From positions 1-64,000 of the forward strand of contig NZ_JAFBFW010000011.1 in NCBI RefSeq assembly GCF_016909495.1: a stretch of 64,000 nt of DNA, read 5' to 3'. The first letter of the stretch is position 1. Every line of letters begins with the position of its first letter. This stretch comes from Pantoea coffeiphila (GTDB lineage: Bacteria > Pseudomonadota > Gammaproteobacteria > Enterobacterales > Enterobacteriaceae). This document shows, piece after piece, positions 13,690-23,369 of the stretch. The translations under genes and the position numbers were made by a program. Under the pieces are notes generated by a model, which saw only the letters and a program-made list of their open reading frames with translations, searched no databases and was not told where the DNA came from.

Positions 13690-14513
13690 GACTGTGCTCC
13701 GTGCCACGGGGTTAAACGACGCTGTAAGGCACGCAGCCCCAGCTCAAGTGCAAATGCAATCAGGGCAATCACCGCAATGCCTGCCAGCACGACGTCGGTG
13801 GCGAGGAACTCCCCCGCGGATTGCACCATAAAACCAAGGCCGCGCGTGGCCGCAATCAGCTCGGCCGCCACCAGGGTTGACCAGCCCACGCCAAGACCAA
13901 TGCGTAAACCGGTGAGAATTTCCGGCAGCGCACCGGGCAAAACAACAAACCACAGGACCTGCCAGCGGCTGGCGCCAAGGGAACGTGCGGCGCGCAGGCG
14001 AACCTGCTGGGCGCTCTTCACCCCGGCCAGCGCAGACATCGCCACCGGGGCAAATATCGCCAGATAAATCAGTAAAATCTTCGAGGTTTCGCCAATGCCA
14101 AACCAGATCACCATCAGCGGCAGATAGGCCAGAGGCGGTACCGGGCGGTAAAGCTCAATCAGCGGATCGAGAATGCCGCGTACCGTCTCATTCAGCCCCA
14201 TAAAAATGCCCACCGGCACGCCAATCACCACCGCCGCCAGCAGCGCAATCAGGATACGCGTCAGGCTGGCTCCCAGGTGCTGCCACAGAGTGGCATCCAT
14301 AAATCCGGTCGAACCGGCGATGGTCAACAGCTTCTGCAGTACCTGCTGCGGCGGCGGCAGAAACAGCGGCGTCACCAGCTGTAGCGCGGTCACGAGCCAC
14401 CACAGGGCCACTACCACCACCAGCGTGGCGCTACTCAATGTCAGCTGTCGGGACAGCGGCCAGCGTAAACGCCAGCGGCGCGGCGTGCTTTTTTCATTAA
14501 TCAGTGAGCTCAT
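13686..14513 (-). CDS. tauC: Taurine ABC transporter permease TauC
   Basis: The inner-membrane permease of the taurine importer: 275 residues with six or so membrane segments, the first at about residues 25-50. The EAA-like coupling loop is in the region beginning [20 protein letters not shown]. Its start overlaps the tauB stop by four bases (ATGA), indicating a coupled operon. Confidence 0.95.
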   Translation of the reverse strand: MSSLINEKSTPRRWRLRWPLSRQLTLSSATLVVVVALWWLVTALQLVTPLFLPPPQQVLQKLLTIAGSTGFMDATLWQHLGASLTRILIALLAAVVIGVPVGIFMGLNETVRGILDPLIELYRPVPPLAYLPLMVIWFGIGETSKILLIYLAIFAPVAMSALAGVKSAQQVRLRAARSLGASRWQVLWFVVLPGALPEILTGLRIGLGVGWSTLVAAELIAATRGLGFMVQSAGEFLATDVVLAGIAVIALIAFALELGLRALQRRLTPWHGAQS

Positions 14514-15277
14514 ACCAACACCTCGCGCTGATGGAATACCCGGCTAAGGACATATTCACGGCGTTCAATAAACGCCGGGTCAGATTTAATTGACCGGCAC
14601 GGTTCGCCGTTGGCGTAGCGGCGGCCGAAATCCAGCGCAAGGCGTTCAACAATTCGGCCAGGGCCGGGCGATAACAGCACCAGCTCGCTGGCGAGAAATA
14701 CCGCCTCTTCAATATCGTGGGTAATCAACAGAATTTGCTTGCCGCTGTCCCGCCAGAGCGTCAGCAGCAGCTCCTGCATCTGTTCGCGGGTGAAAGCATC
14801 CAGCGCGCCGAAAGGCTCATCCAGCAGCAGCAGCCGCGGATCGGCCGCCAGCGCGCGGGCGATGCCGACCCGCTGACGCATCCCGCCGGAAAGCTGCCAG
14901 ATAAAGCGTCGTTCCGCGCCCGCCAGACCCACTTTTTTCAGCATCTGGCGGGCGATTTCCCGCCTTTCATTTTTTTCGACCCCGGCCAGCTGCAGGCCGA
15001 AGGCCACGTTATCCAGCACGTTACGCCAGGGCAGCAACCCTTCGTTTTGAAATACCACACCGCGATCGGCACCCGGCCCGTTGACCGGCTTGCCGTCCAG
15101 CGTAATGCTGCCGCTCTCGGCCGGGATGAATCCGGCAATCAGGTTCAGCAGCGTCGTTTTGCCGCAGCCGGATGGCCCCAGCACCACCAGCAGCTCACCG
15201 CTGTCGATCGACAGATTAATATCCTGGAGCGCCAGCTGGTTTTGATAGCGGGCGCTGAGATGAGAGACGGACAGCAT
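14510..15277 (-). CDS. tauB: Taurine ABC transporter ATP-binding protein TauB
   Basis: The ATPase of the taurine importer, 255 residues. Walker [10 protein letters not shown] is at about residues 34-42. Signature [15 protein letters not shown], Walker [13 protein letters not shown] and the switch His (ITHDIEEA) are present. It lies 14 bases after tauA and overlaps tauC. Confidence 0.96.
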   Translation of the reverse strand: MLSVSHLSARYQNQLALQDINLSIDSGELLVVLGPSGCGKTTLLNLIAGFIPAESGSITLDGKPVNGPGADRGVVFQNEGLLPWRNVLDNVAFGLQLAGVEKNERREIARQMLKKVGLAGAERRFIWQLSGGMRQRVGIARALAADPRLLLLDEPFGALDAFTREQMQELLLTLWRDSGKQILLITHDIEEAVFLASELVLLSPGPGRIVERLALDFGRRYANGEPCRSIKSDPAFIERREYVLSRVFHQREVLV

Positions 15278-15291
15278 CGGCTTTACCTCGC

Positions 15292-16269
15292 TTATTGCGT
15301 CAGCGGTTTAACAAAACGATCGGTGACGAAACTGCTGTAGTCGCTAGCCACCTGCGGCACCTTGCCCTGCTCTTTCAGGAAGTTAGCGGTATCAACAATC
15401 GCCTTATTCACCGGGCCGTTCAGCTCCTGCACCTGCTGCTGTGCGGTAAGATAGGTATTCCCTTTGACCAGCACCGGCACATCTTCGGTCGGTACGCCGC
15501 TCAGGCGCGACAGCTTGCTCAGGTTGTCATCCTGCTTCAGCCAGGCTTCCGGGTTGTCGATATAGGCTTTTTGCGGGGCCAGCGCGCTGCGGGCAAAGGC
15601 GGTCACCACCTCAGGATGCTTCTCGGCGAAGTCTTTACGCACTACCCAAACGTCGAGGGTCGGAGAACCCCATTTCCCCACCTGCGAGGAATCGGTCAGC
15701 ACGGTGCCGTCTTTTTCCAGCTGGTTTACCGCCGGTGACCAGACGTAGGCACCGTCGATATCTCCGCGCTGCCAGGCGGCAATAATAGCCGGCGGCTGCA
15801 GGTTAATAATCTGTACCTGGCCCGGCTTGATACCCCAGTGCTTTAGCGAGGCCAGCAGGCTGTAGTGCGTTGTGGAAATAAACGGCACCGCGATGCGTTT
15901 ACCAATCAGGTCCTTCGGGTCCTTGATGTTCTTTTTCACCACCAGCGCTTCGGAGTTACCGAGCTGTGATGCCAGCAGGAAGACTTCAATCGGCACGCCC
16001 TGGCTGGCCGCGACGGCAAGCGGACTGGAGCCGAGATTACCAATCTGCACATCGCCAGAGGCCAGCGCTCTCACTACGCTGGCGCCGCTGTCGAATTTGC
16101 GCCAGTCAACTTTTGCCCCGCTCTCTTTGGCAAAGGTGTCGTCGGCCTGCGCGACTTTCGCCGGTTCTGCTGATGTCTGATAGGCGACGGTCACGTCCAC
16201 CGCCTGTGCGTTAAGTGCTGCCAGCCCCAGTGCCGCTGCCAGAATTGAAACTGTAAATTTACCCGCCAT
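15292..16269 (-). CDS. tauA: Taurine periplasmic binding protein TauA
   Basis: The periplasmic substrate-binding protein of the taurine importer. A signal peptide covers residues 1-23 (cleavage after LNAQA, followed by [10 protein letters not shown]). The mature part matches TauA closely, including [14 protein letters not shown] and [12 protein letters not shown]. First gene of tauABCD. Its ribosome binding site TGGAGCGGG is moderate; oddly, a much stronger AAAGGAGG lies about 33 bases upstream (16310-16303) with no usual start codon at proper spacing. CysB/Cbl control is expected from E. coli. Confidence 0.96.
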   Translation of the reverse strand: MAGKFTVSILAAALGLAALNAQAVDVTVAYQTSAEPAKVAQADDTFAKESGAKVDWRKFDSGASVVRALASGDVQIGNLGSSPLAVAASQGVPIEVFLLASQLGNSEALVVKKNIKDPKDLIGKRIAVPFISTTHYSLLASLKHWGIKPGQVQIINLQPPAIIAAWQRGDIDGAYVWSPAVNQLEKDGTVLTDSSQVGKWGSPTLDVWVVRKDFAEKHPEVVTAFARSALAPQKAYIDNPEAWLKQDDNLSKLSRLSGVPTEDVPVLVKGNTYLTAQQQVQELNGPVNKAIVDTANFLKEQGKVPQVASDYSSFVTDRFVKPLTQ

Positions 16270-16320
16270 AGCCCGCTCCAGTATTGTTGTTATCGGTGAA
16301 CACCTCCTTTGTAACCGGGC

Positions 16321-16384
16321 GCGACTATCGCAATAAAGTAATTAAAAATTCTTTTTTATATCTAAGTGTACTTAGTAATTTTTA
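16321..16384. promoter_or_regulatory. tauA-telA divergent control region with a perfect palindrome
   Basis: An AT-rich stretch lies between the divergent tauA and telA genes. It contains the perfect 6-2-6 palindrome ctaagtgtacttag at 16362-16375, a plausible operator. AT-rich sequence before tau genes is the usual setting for CysB/Cbl binding, but I cannot match a specific site. Confidence 0.4.
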
Positions 16385-16528
16385 CGCAAAAGTTTGCCGG
16401 AAAGCGCACATAGCGCCGCGTTAAGCCGGCTTACAGATTCATCGATGCGACTCAGGCTGTTTGTCTCCTCGCCATTTCCTGTTAAGTTAAGCCCCTTAAA
16501 TTACCGCATAAAAAATAAGGATATTCTT

Positions 16529-17659
16529 ATGCCGGAACTCCCCCACTCTCCAAAGTTAACCGATAGCACCGCCCTTCCTGCTCTTAACGCAGAGGAACAG
16601 CAGCAGGTCACCGCGCTAATTGCTCAAATTGATATTGACGATCCACTAATGGCAATTGCCTATGGCGCCAATACCATGAACGGCATTTCGCGCTTTGCCG
16701 AGACGCTGATGAGTGAAGTTCGTGCGAAGAATGCAGGCGAAGTCGGGCAACAAATCACCGACCTGCTGCAGAAAGTGAAAGGTGTCGATCCCAACGTATT
16801 CGGTCAGTCAAAAAGCTGGCTGGCTGGCGTTCCGCTGATCGGCAGCCTGTTCAACCGTGTGGAACGCACGCTGCTCGAATATCAGACCCTGACCCGGCAG
16901 GTAGATGCGTTGACGCAAAAACTGCAGCAGGCGCAAACCGGATTGCTGCGTAATATTGCCACCCTGGAACAGCTGTTTCAGCGCAACCGCGACTTCTTCC
17001 AGCAAATCACCCTGCATATTATCGCCGGAAAACAGAAAGTTGAGCTGACGGAAAACCATGAACTGGCCGACGCACAGACCCGTGCCCGGGAAACGGGCGA
17101 TGCGATGGATGCGCAGCGCGTGCGTGACCTGCTGGAGGCGATCCAACGCTTTGAACGCCGCCTGCACGATCTGCTGCTGTCGCGCACCCTCGCCATACAG
17201 ACTGCGCCACAGATCCGCCTGATGCAAAGTAACAGCCAGTCGCTGGCAGAAAAAATCCAGAGCAGCATTCTCACCACCATCCCTGTCTGGAAAAGTCAGA
17301 TGGTGCTGGGGATCTCACTCTACTCTCAGCGCCAGGCCGCGCAGCTGCAAAAAGACGTCGCCGATACCACCAATCAAATGCTGAAGCGCAATGCTGAACT
17401 GCTGCAAAGCGGTAGCCTTGAGACCGCAACCCAGGTTGAGCGCTCGGTAATCGATATCGAAACTCTGCGTGAAGTGCAAACGCGGTTACTCGGCACGCTG
17501 GAAGAGACCCTGACCATCGCGACCGATGCGCGCCACCGCCGACTGGAAGTGGAACAGGATCTGGTCAGCATGGAGCAGGAAATGAAGCAACGCCTGGCCG
17601 GAATTGTTCAGATGAAGGCAGCCTTACAGGACAAGGGCGAAACTGATGAAACCCATTGA
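16529..17659 (+). CDS. telA: TelA family (toxic anion resistance) protein
   Basis: A soluble, helix-rich protein of the TelA/KlaA family, named from plasmid tellurite-resistance loci; its biochemical role is not established. The start MPELPHSPKL at 16529 has AAGGAT upstream and gives 376 residues, the family size. Features are an N-terminal variable part, long coiled-coil-like helices (about residues 110-200 and 270-370) and the family-typical QIRLMQSNSQSLAEKIQSS and TIPVWKSQM regions. It overlaps the next gene by 14 bases, so the two are translated as a unit. The tellurite link is known only from the family name. Confidence 0.88.
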   Translation: MPELPHSPKLTDSTALPALNAEEQQQVTALIAQIDIDDPLMAIAYGANTMNGISRFAETLMSEVRAKNAGEVGQQITDLLQKVKGVDPNVFGQSKSWLAGVPLIGSLFNRVERTLLEYQTLTRQVDALTQKLQQAQTGLLRNIATLEQLFQRNRDFFQQITLHIIAGKQKVELTENHELADAQTRARETGDAMDAQRVRDLLEAIQRFERRLHDLLLSRTLAIQTAPQIRLMQSNSQSLAEKIQSSILTTIPVWKSQMVLGISLYSQRQAAQLQKDVADTTNQMLKRNAELLQSGSLETATQVERSVIDIETLREVQTRLLGTLEETLTIATDARHRRLEVEQDLVSMEQEMKQRLAGIVQMKAALQDKGETDETH

Positions 17660-18740
17660 AGCTCAACGTGCGATGGCAACAGACAAACTGAAAGGCGAAA
17701 ACGAGAGCGGATTTAGCGGCTTCTACAACCGTTCACGAGGTTCAAAGCTCGCCGTACAGCTGGTGCTGTATGTTTTCGTCGCGCTGTTCATCAGCTTTTG
17801 CACAGTTTTGGGCCACTCAGAAGAATACTCCCAATCCACCAGCACCGATGGCCAGAATGGCTATCTCTTTCTCGTCTGGCCCAGCATGGTGGTACTGCTA
17901 CACCTGTTTGTATACTGCCGCCGCTGTTTCTGCTGGTGCCTGTTGGCCGGAATGCTGTGGCTGTTTTTTGGCGATCCGATCGCAACGCCCTGCTGGATGG
18001 CCGCGTCAGGCTATTTTATTGCCCTCGTCAGCCGTCAAAATACTCCAGATATTTCTCCCCCGCTGCTACTGCTGGTTTCAGGTATCGCCTACGTGATGAT
18101 TTACGAACACGTCGCGCATGACTGGTTTTTTGGTCTGTTTATTGCGTTAACGCTGCTTAGCGCTGTTCGGGAGAGGTGGCTTGTCGCCAGGGCCAGGCTG
18201 CACAAGGTTATTGCCACGGATGCTGAGCCGGACATCTGGTCCGGGCGAAAAAACTCATTACCGCCTACGGTGGAAAAACAGGCTGGTAGGAATGATGACA
18301 AGGCACCCAGCGACATACTGGAGGATGACGCCCCCCAGCTCCCCTTTGCCCCCTTCTGGCAGGAACTCTACCGATTACAGCAGCAGTCCCCGCTCCCGGT
18401 ACTGTTACAAAAGGAGCTGGACGGGGTTATTGACTACGCGCAACGCATTCTGGGGTGTATGCAGGAGGATGCTGATGACGTTCAGCCCGGTACGGCCTTT
18501 TTACAACGCTATCTGCCGCAGGTTGCTAATGTGGTGAAGCGCGGCCTGTCGCTGTCGCAGCAGTTGAGTCTGCACGGCAGGACTGACGAAATTGAGCAGC
18601 AATGTTTACAGGCACTTGAGGCGCTGCACTCGGCGTTTGCCCAACAGCATATTCGCCTGCTGGAAAATGACACGCTGGAGTTTGAAACCGATCTCAGCGT
18701 GTTGAACAGCCTCTTAAGAACGGATGGATTTAAATCGTAG
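17646..18740 (+). CDS. XpaC-like membrane protein (5-bromo-4-chloroindolyl phosphate hydrolysis family)
   Basis: A 364-residue protein. The N-terminal half has about five hydrophobic segments (roughly residues 33-56, 72-90, 92-110, 114-130 and 138-171). A polar linker follows (180-230), then a helical cytoplasmic-type C-terminal domain. The end, FETDLSVLNSLLRTDGF, resembles the conserved end of XpaC-family proteins, which commonly neighbour telA. The family name refers to an old indicator-hydrolysis phenotype, and no enzyme motif is visible. It overlaps telA by 14 bases. Its function is unknown; a membrane partner of TelA is my inference. Confidence 0.75.
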   Translation: MKPIEAQRAMATDKLKGENESGFSGFYNRSRGSKLAVQLVLYVFVALFISFCTVLGHSEEYSQSTSTDGQNGYLFLVWPSMVVLLHLFVYCRRCFCWCLLAGMLWLFFGDPIATPCWMAASGYFIALVSRQNTPDISPPLLLLVSGIAYVMIYEHVAHDWFFGLFIALTLLSAVRERWLVARARLHKVIATDAEPDIWSGRKNSLPPTVEKQAGRNDDKAPSDILEDDAPQLPFAPFWQELYRLQQQSPLPVLLQKELDGVIDYAQRILGCMQEDADDVQPGTAFLQRYLPQVANVVKRGLSLSQQLSLHGRTDEIEQQCLQALEALHSAFAQQHIRLLENDTLEFETDLSVLNSLLRTDGFKS

Positions 18741-18760
18741 GGCGTGCCGATCACGCCCCG
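18738..18760. repeat. GC-rich hairpin at the 3' end of the XpaC-like gene
   Basis: A 7-base inverted repeat, gggcgtg (18740-18746) and cacgccc (18752-18758), starts at the stop codon and lies between convergent genes. There is no T-run. It may act as a weak transcription end or messenger stabiliser. Confidence 0.4.
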
Positions 18761-18764
18761 GAGA

Positions 18765-19367
18765 TTAGTGCCAAATCAACAACACGCAGGCGGCGGTCAG
18801 CAGACCCATGAACACGTTGAAAATCGTCCATGCCCGACGGCTGCGCAGAATGCGGCCAATCAGCGTACCGAATCCCAGCCAGATCACCGCCGACGCAAAG
18901 TTCACGATTGCCAGCGCAATACTGATGGCGACGACGGAGCCGAGGTAACCCTTTCCGGCCAGGCTGAAGCTGGCCACCGCACCCAGCACCATCAGCCAGG
19001 CTTTGGGGTTAATCAGCTGCAGCAGACCACCCTGCCAGAACGGCATCGGGGACGCCGGGCCGTCACCGGTCTCCAGCTTCTCATATTTTGCCGTGCCGAT
19101 TTTCCATGCCAGCCACAGCAGATAAAGGCTACCGGCAATCTTCATAAACAGATGCAGGGAGGGATAGAGCAGAATTAACCCGCCGATACCAAACGCCACC
19201 ATCAGCAGCATGATCTGCATACCGAGCATAATGCCAACCAGCAGGGCCAGCGATCGCCAGAAACCAAAGTTGGCACCGGAGGCGGTGAGTAACATATTAT
19301 TAGGGCCAGGTGTGATGGCGGCGACCCAGAGAAAACCTAACATAGACAGAAACAGGCTCAGTTCCAT
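18765..19367 (-). CDS. LysE/RhtB family amino acid exporter
   Basis: An inner-membrane exporter of the LysE superfamily with about six hydrophobic segments over 200 residues. The hallmark ITPGPNNMLL is at about residues 18-27, followed by GFWRSLALLVGIMLGM. The substrate cannot be read from sequence; relatives export threonine, homoserine, cysteine or lysine. I chose the ATG at 19367 (MELSLFLSML); a TTG 12 codons upstream is possible. It lies between the XpaC-like gene and yheT, and is absent from this position in E. coli. Confidence 0.88.
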   Translation of the reverse strand: MELSLFLSMLGFLWVAAITPGPNNMLLTASGANFGFWRSLALLVGIMLGMQIMLLMVAFGIGGLILLYPSLHLFMKIAGSLYLLWLAWKIGTAKYEKLETGDGPASPMPFWQGGLLQLINPKAWLMVLGAVASFSLAGKGYLGSVVAISIALAIVNFASAVIWLGFGTLIGRILRSRRAWTIFNVFMGLLTAACVLLIWH

Positions 19368-19426
19368 AGAACGGGTGCTCCCCACCCCTGAAGAAATAAA
19401 CAACCCGAAGAAGCTAACAGCGAGTT

Positions 19427-20443
19427 ATGGATACTACAAGCTCTGAACCACTGATTTTCAGTCACCTGGATGACAAATCTTTCAGGCCTCTACGCGGGGG
19501 TCGTAACCCTCATCTGCAAACCCTGCTACCCAGGCTGGTGCGCCGGCGCATCACCTTGCAGCCGCACTGGCAGCGCTTAACCCTGCCGGACAGCGATTTC
19601 GTCGATCTTGCCTGGAGTGAAGACCCGGCACAGGCGCGGCATAAACCTCGCGTGGTCCTGTTCCACGGTCTGGAAGGCAGCTTTAACAGCCCCTACGCGC
19701 ACGGTCTGCTGCAGGCGTGGAAAGATCGCGGCTGGCTGGGCGTGGTGATGCATTTTCGCGGCTGTAGCGGTGAGCCGAATCGCCTGAACCGCATCTATCA
19801 CTCCGGAGAGACCAGTGATGCCAGCTACTTCCTGCAGTGGCTGCGCGATGAGTGGGGCCAGGTGCCGACCGCCGCTGTCGGCGTCTCCCTCGGCGGTAAT
19901 ATGCTGGCCTGCCTGATGGGGCAACAGGGCGATAACTGCCTGCTGGATGCGGGCGTGGTCGTTTCCGCCCCACTCATGCTGGAACCCTGTAGCCAGCGGC
20001 TGGAGCAGGGGTTTTCCCGTATCTACCAGCGCTATCTGCTCAATCTGCTCAAGCAGAACGCCACGCGCAAGCTGATGGCCTGGCCCGGCACGCTGCCCAT
20101 AGAGCTGCCGCAGCTGCGAGCACTGAAAAAGCTTCGCGCCTTTGATGATGCGATTACCGCCAGAGCCCACGGCTTTGCCGACGCGACCGACTACTATCGC
20201 CGCTGTAGCGGACTACCGCTGCTGCCCGGCATCAGCAAACCGCTGTTGATCATCCATGCGCTGGACGATCCCTTTATGACCGCTGAGGTGATCCCCGATC
20301 CGGCCCTGCTGCCGCCCAATATTGAGTATCAGCTGACCCGCTACGGTGGACACGTTGGTTTTGTAGGCGGTACGCTGCGCCAGCCACAAATGTGGCTGGA
20401 ACAGCGTATACCGCAATGGCTTTCAACCTGGCTGGAACCCTGA
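19427..20443 (+). CDS. yheT: YheT family alpha/beta hydrolase
   Basis: A 338-residue cytoplasmic alpha/beta hydrolase. The nucleophile elbow GVSLGGN has Ser154, the acid is Asp280 or Asp281 (HALDDPF), and the base is His309 (YGGHVGF), a complete triad. Substrates of the YheT group (predicted esterases) are not defined. In E. coli it directly follows yheS; here some 6.7 kb separates them. The stop overlaps the yheU start (TGATG). Confidence 0.95.
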   Translation: MDTTSSEPLIFSHLDDKSFRPLRGGRNPHLQTLLPRLVRRRITLQPHWQRLTLPDSDFVDLAWSEDPAQARHKPRVVLFHGLEGSFNSPYAHGLLQAWKDRGWLGVVMHFRGCSGEPNRLNRIYHSGETSDASYFLQWLRDEWGQVPTAAVGVSLGGNMLACLMGQQGDNCLLDAGVVVSAPLMLEPCSQRLEQGFSRIYQRYLLNLLKQNATRKLMAWPGTLPIELPQLRALKKLRAFDDAITARAHGFADATDYYRRCSGLPLLPGISKPLLIIHALDDPFMTAEVIPDPALLPPNIEYQLTRYGGHVGFVGGTLRQPQMWLEQRIPQWLSTWLEP

Positions 20444-20661
20444 TGATTATTCCCTGGAAAGATCTCGACTCTGAAACGCTTGATAACCTGATTGAATCCT
20501 TTGTTCTGCGCGAGGGAACCGACTACGGTGAGCAGGAACGATCGCTGGAACAAAAAGTGAAAGACGTTCGCCGCCAGCTGGCCAGCGGAGACGCGGTGCT
20601 GGTGTGGTCGGAACTGCATGAAACCGTCAACATCATGCCGCGCGGGCAGTTTAACGGCTGA
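20443..20661 (+). CDS. yheU: YheU family conserved small protein
   Basis: A 72-residue protein starting [13 protein letters not shown] at 20443, with the conserved block [16 protein letters not shown] and end [13 protein letters not shown]. The family function is unknown. The start codon shares a base with the yheT stop (TGATG), implying coupled translation; an in-frame upstream extension would lie inside yheT and is rejected. Confidence 0.94.
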   Translation: MIIPWKDLDSETLDNLIESFVLREGTDYGEQERSLEQKVKDVRRQLASGDAVLVWSELHETVNIMPRGQFNG

Positions 20662-20758
20662 GGATAATTTTCCCGGTCGCCACGCGGCGAGGATGACTTT
20701 GCACCGATAAACATGTTAGGAATGATCCGTCCGCCTATCTCTCAGGGAGTTGTTTACC

Positions 20759-21628
20759 ATGTCAGCCAAACACCCGGTTATCGCCGTCACCGGCTCCAGC
20801 GGTGCAGGAACGACCACCACCAGCGTTGCCTTCCGGAAAATATTCCAACAGCTTAATCTGAGGGCAGCGGAGGTCGAGGGAGACAGCTTCCACCGCTTTA
20901 CCCGCCCCGAGATGGATATGGCTATCCGCAAAGCGCGCGATATGGGTAAACACATCAGCTACTTTGGCCCGGAGGCCAACGACTTCGGGCTGCTGGAGCA
21001 AACCTTTATTGAGTATGGACGTACCGGCAAAGGCAAATCACGTAAATACCTGCACACCTATGATGAAGCGGTACCGTGGAATCAGGTGCCGGGGACTTTT
21101 ACCCCGTGGCAGCCGCTGCCCGAACCCACCGACGTGCTGTTCTATGAGGGCCTGCACGGCGGCGTACTGACACCACAGAATAACGTGGCGGAAAACGTCG
21201 ATCTGCTGGTCGGTGTGGTGCCTATCGTCAACCTTGAGTGGATACAAAAGCTGGTACGCGATACCAGCGAGCGCGGCCATTCGCGTGAAGCGGTGATGGA
21301 TTCGGTGGTGCGTTCAATGGAAGATTACATTAACTACATCACGCCACAGTTCTCCCGCACCCACCTGAACTTCCAGCGCGTCCCGACCGTGGATACCTCC
21401 AACCCTTTCGCCGCCCGTGGCATCCCGTCACTGGACGAGAGTTTTGTGGTTATTCACTTCCAGGGGCTGGAAGATATCGATTTTCCCTATCTGCTTACCA
21501 TGATTCAGGGCTCATTTATCTCCCATATTAAAACCCTGGTAGTGCCAGGCGGAAAAATGGGCCTGGCGATGGAACTGATTATGGGCCCACTGGTTAAACG
21601 GCTTATCGAAGGGAAAAAAATCAGCTGA
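20759..21628 (+). CDS. prkB: Phosphoribulokinase-like P-loop kinase PrkB
   Basis: A 289-residue member of the phosphoribulokinase/uridine kinase superfamily. The P-loop variant GSSGAGTTTTS is at about residues 12-22, where the usual Lys is Thr, as in E. coli PrkB. The EGDSFHR and YEGLHGG motifs are present. True phosphoribulokinase activity is not expected in a bacterium without a Calvin cycle, and the physiological substrate is unknown. The start MSAKHPVIAV at 20759 has AGGGAG; a start three codons upstream lacks support. Confidence 0.93.
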   Translation: MSAKHPVIAVTGSSGAGTTTTSVAFRKIFQQLNLRAAEVEGDSFHRFTRPEMDMAIRKARDMGKHISYFGPEANDFGLLEQTFIEYGRTGKGKSRKYLHTYDEAVPWNQVPGTFTPWQPLPEPTDVLFYEGLHGGVLTPQNNVAENVDLLVGVVPIVNLEWIQKLVRDTSERGHSREAVMDSVVRSMEDYINYITPQFSRTHLNFQRVPTVDTSNPFAARGIPSLDESFVVIHFQGLEDIDFPYLLTMIQGSFISHIKTLVVPGGKMGLAMELIMGPLVKRLIEGKKIS

Positions 21629-21644
21629 TCGGAGGGTATCGCGA

Positions 21645-22823
21645 CTATGACATAAGCTGCTGATGGATAAAGCCAATGTGCAGCTGAACGCCAATTGGCA
21701 GGACATCTTCATCAAGACGGAAGTGCGGATTATGCAGGCTCCAGCAGGTGCCTTTTTCCTCATTTCCCGAACCGATAAACAGGAAGCATCCGGGGATAAC
21801 CTGCTGGTAGGCTGAAAAATCTTCACAGCCAAACATGGGATGCGGCATTATTTTCAACGCGTCGGCGCCCAGCGTATCCACCACATTTTTTGCGGCAAAA
21901 CGACAGGCATCCGGGTGATTGAAGCCCAGCGTGTAACCCTTTGTCCATTCCAGCTTGTAGCTGGCCCCAACCGCCGCCGTCATGCCACCAAGCATCTGTT
22001 CCATCATTTTTGGGATTTCAGTGCGGGTGTTTTCACTCAGCGTGCGCAGAGTTCCTCTGAGATGCGCGGCATCCGGAATAACGTTGTAGCCCCCATCAGC
22101 TAAAAAACTGGCGATGCTAAGTACGGCACCCTCGTTAGGGTCAAGTCTGCGTGAGACGATTTGCTGCAGCTCCTGAACTACCCCGGCACCTAACACCACG
22201 GGATCGCACGCCGTATGCGGCAGAGCAGCATGCGAGCCTTTCCCCTGCAGAATCAGATCGAAATTATCACTGGCCGCGCTGAAAACACCTTCGGTGAAAC
22301 TGACGGTACCGGTAGGAAAAGCCGGCATCACGTGCAGACCAAAAATCATCGAAACCCCATTAAGCACACCCAGAGAAACCAGTTCCTGTGCCCCACCCGG
22401 CGGCACCTCTTCCGCATGCTGAAAAATAAATCTCACGGTTCCGGCAATCTGTTGTTGCAGCTGGCACAGTACCCAGGCCGCTCCCATCAGCATAGCCGTA
22501 TGCGCATCGTGACCACAGGCATGCATGACGCCCGCATTACGCGAGGTAAAAGGCTCCTGGTTCAGCTCGTGGATCGGCAGGGCATCCATATCAGCACGTA
22601 GCGCTATGCAGGGGCCAGGACGCGCCCCTTTTAACTCGGCCAGCACGCTGTTAGGTGTGGGACGGCTAAGGGTTAATGCACCCCATTGCTGAAGCTCGCT
22701 GGCGACGTAATCCGCAGTTTTTTGCTCATGAAAAGAGAGCTCGGCATGCTCATGAATATGTCGACGCCATTGCAGTACTCGTGGGGTGATATCTTTAATC
22801 AGTGACGCAGTTTGAGATTTCAT
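21645..22823 (-). CDS. M20D family amidohydrolase (N-acyl amino acid hydrolase type)
   Basis: A 392-residue M20 dimetal amidohydrolase related to hippurate hydrolase, N-acyl-L-amino acid amidohydrolase and plant IAA-amino acid hydrolases. Metal ligands visible include Cys103 and His105 (HACGHDAH), the HAEE pair near residues 136-139, and a C-terminal His in NPHF; a dimerisation lid domain lies between. The start [10 protein letters not shown] has AGGAGT upstream. There is no signal peptide, so it is cytoplasmic. The substrate is undetermined. It occupies the position of yhfA in E. coli, convergent with prkB at a 16-base gap. Confidence 0.88.
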   Translation of the reverse strand: MKSQTASLIKDITPRVLQWRRHIHEHAELSFHEQKTADYVASELQQWGALTLSRPTPNSVLAELKGARPGPCIALRADMDALPIHELNQEPFTSRNAGVMHACGHDAHTAMLMGAAWVLCQLQQQIAGTVRFIFQHAEEVPPGGAQELVSLGVLNGVSMIFGLHVMPAFPTGTVSFTEGVFSAASDNFDLILQGKGSHAALPHTACDPVVLGAGVVQELQQIVSRRLDPNEGAVLSIASFLADGGYNVIPDAAHLRGTLRTLSENTRTEIPKMMEQMLGGMTAAVGASYKLEWTKGYTLGFNHPDACRFAAKNVVDTLGADALKIMPHPMFGCEDFSAYQQVIPGCFLFIGSGNEEKGTCWSLHNPHFRLDEDVLPIGVQLHIGFIHQQLMS

Positions 22824-23369
22824 AGTTACTCCTGTAACGGTGAAAAAGCAGCCAGAGCCGACTACCGGGCAGTGAAGCCAGTCACCCCATCCGTCACTCG
22901 CGTTCACCCGGTCAATCGCCGGGCCAACAGCCGTAGAAAACGTATTTCATGGGTAGGGTGAATAGGGTGATAAAAACACAAATCAGTGCAAGGTCTGTGG
23001 CGAACCGTGCCAAAACGGCCCTCTTACAACGGGCTTACAGATCCCTCTCAAGACAATAAAAACGACAGTCGCTCCTTTTCTCACTATGCTGAAGCGAGAC
23101 AACATGACACAACACAAGACAGCCAGGTCAAGCTGTGCTACAAACGGTGCTGTATTATTATTCTGGCATTGCAATGCATGGTGAAAACGGGACAACAGGA
23201 TGAGCCAGACTCTTAACGGTATGGCCCGTTTGATTTTCCTATGGGAAGCGCCTGACAGGGAACTCCTTCCCTGTGTACCCGAAATATTTCAAAAAGCAGT
23301 TAACATTTCTGCAACCTGAGTGATAAAAGGGTATATTTAGGCACGATTACAATAAGAGGATAACAGCGA
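22824..23369. promoter_or_regulatory. Long non-coding region upstream of crp
   Basis: This 546-base gap separates the divergent M20 amidohydrolase gene and crp. No credible gene is seen: the short frames here lack ribosome binding sites and family character, and nothing resembles yhfA, which sits here in E. coli. It must hold the crp promoter and a long leader, as in E. coli. A perfect 8-base stem with a 4-base loop (23255-23262 and 23267-23274) lies about 100 bases before the crp start. No perfect CRP site is seen. Confidence 0.6.

Noticed and set aside
22986-23216. Short forward frame in the crp upstream gap, tested as a possible gene or yhfA relic
   Set aside because: No ribosome binding site, no resemblance to YhfA and no other recognisable feature.
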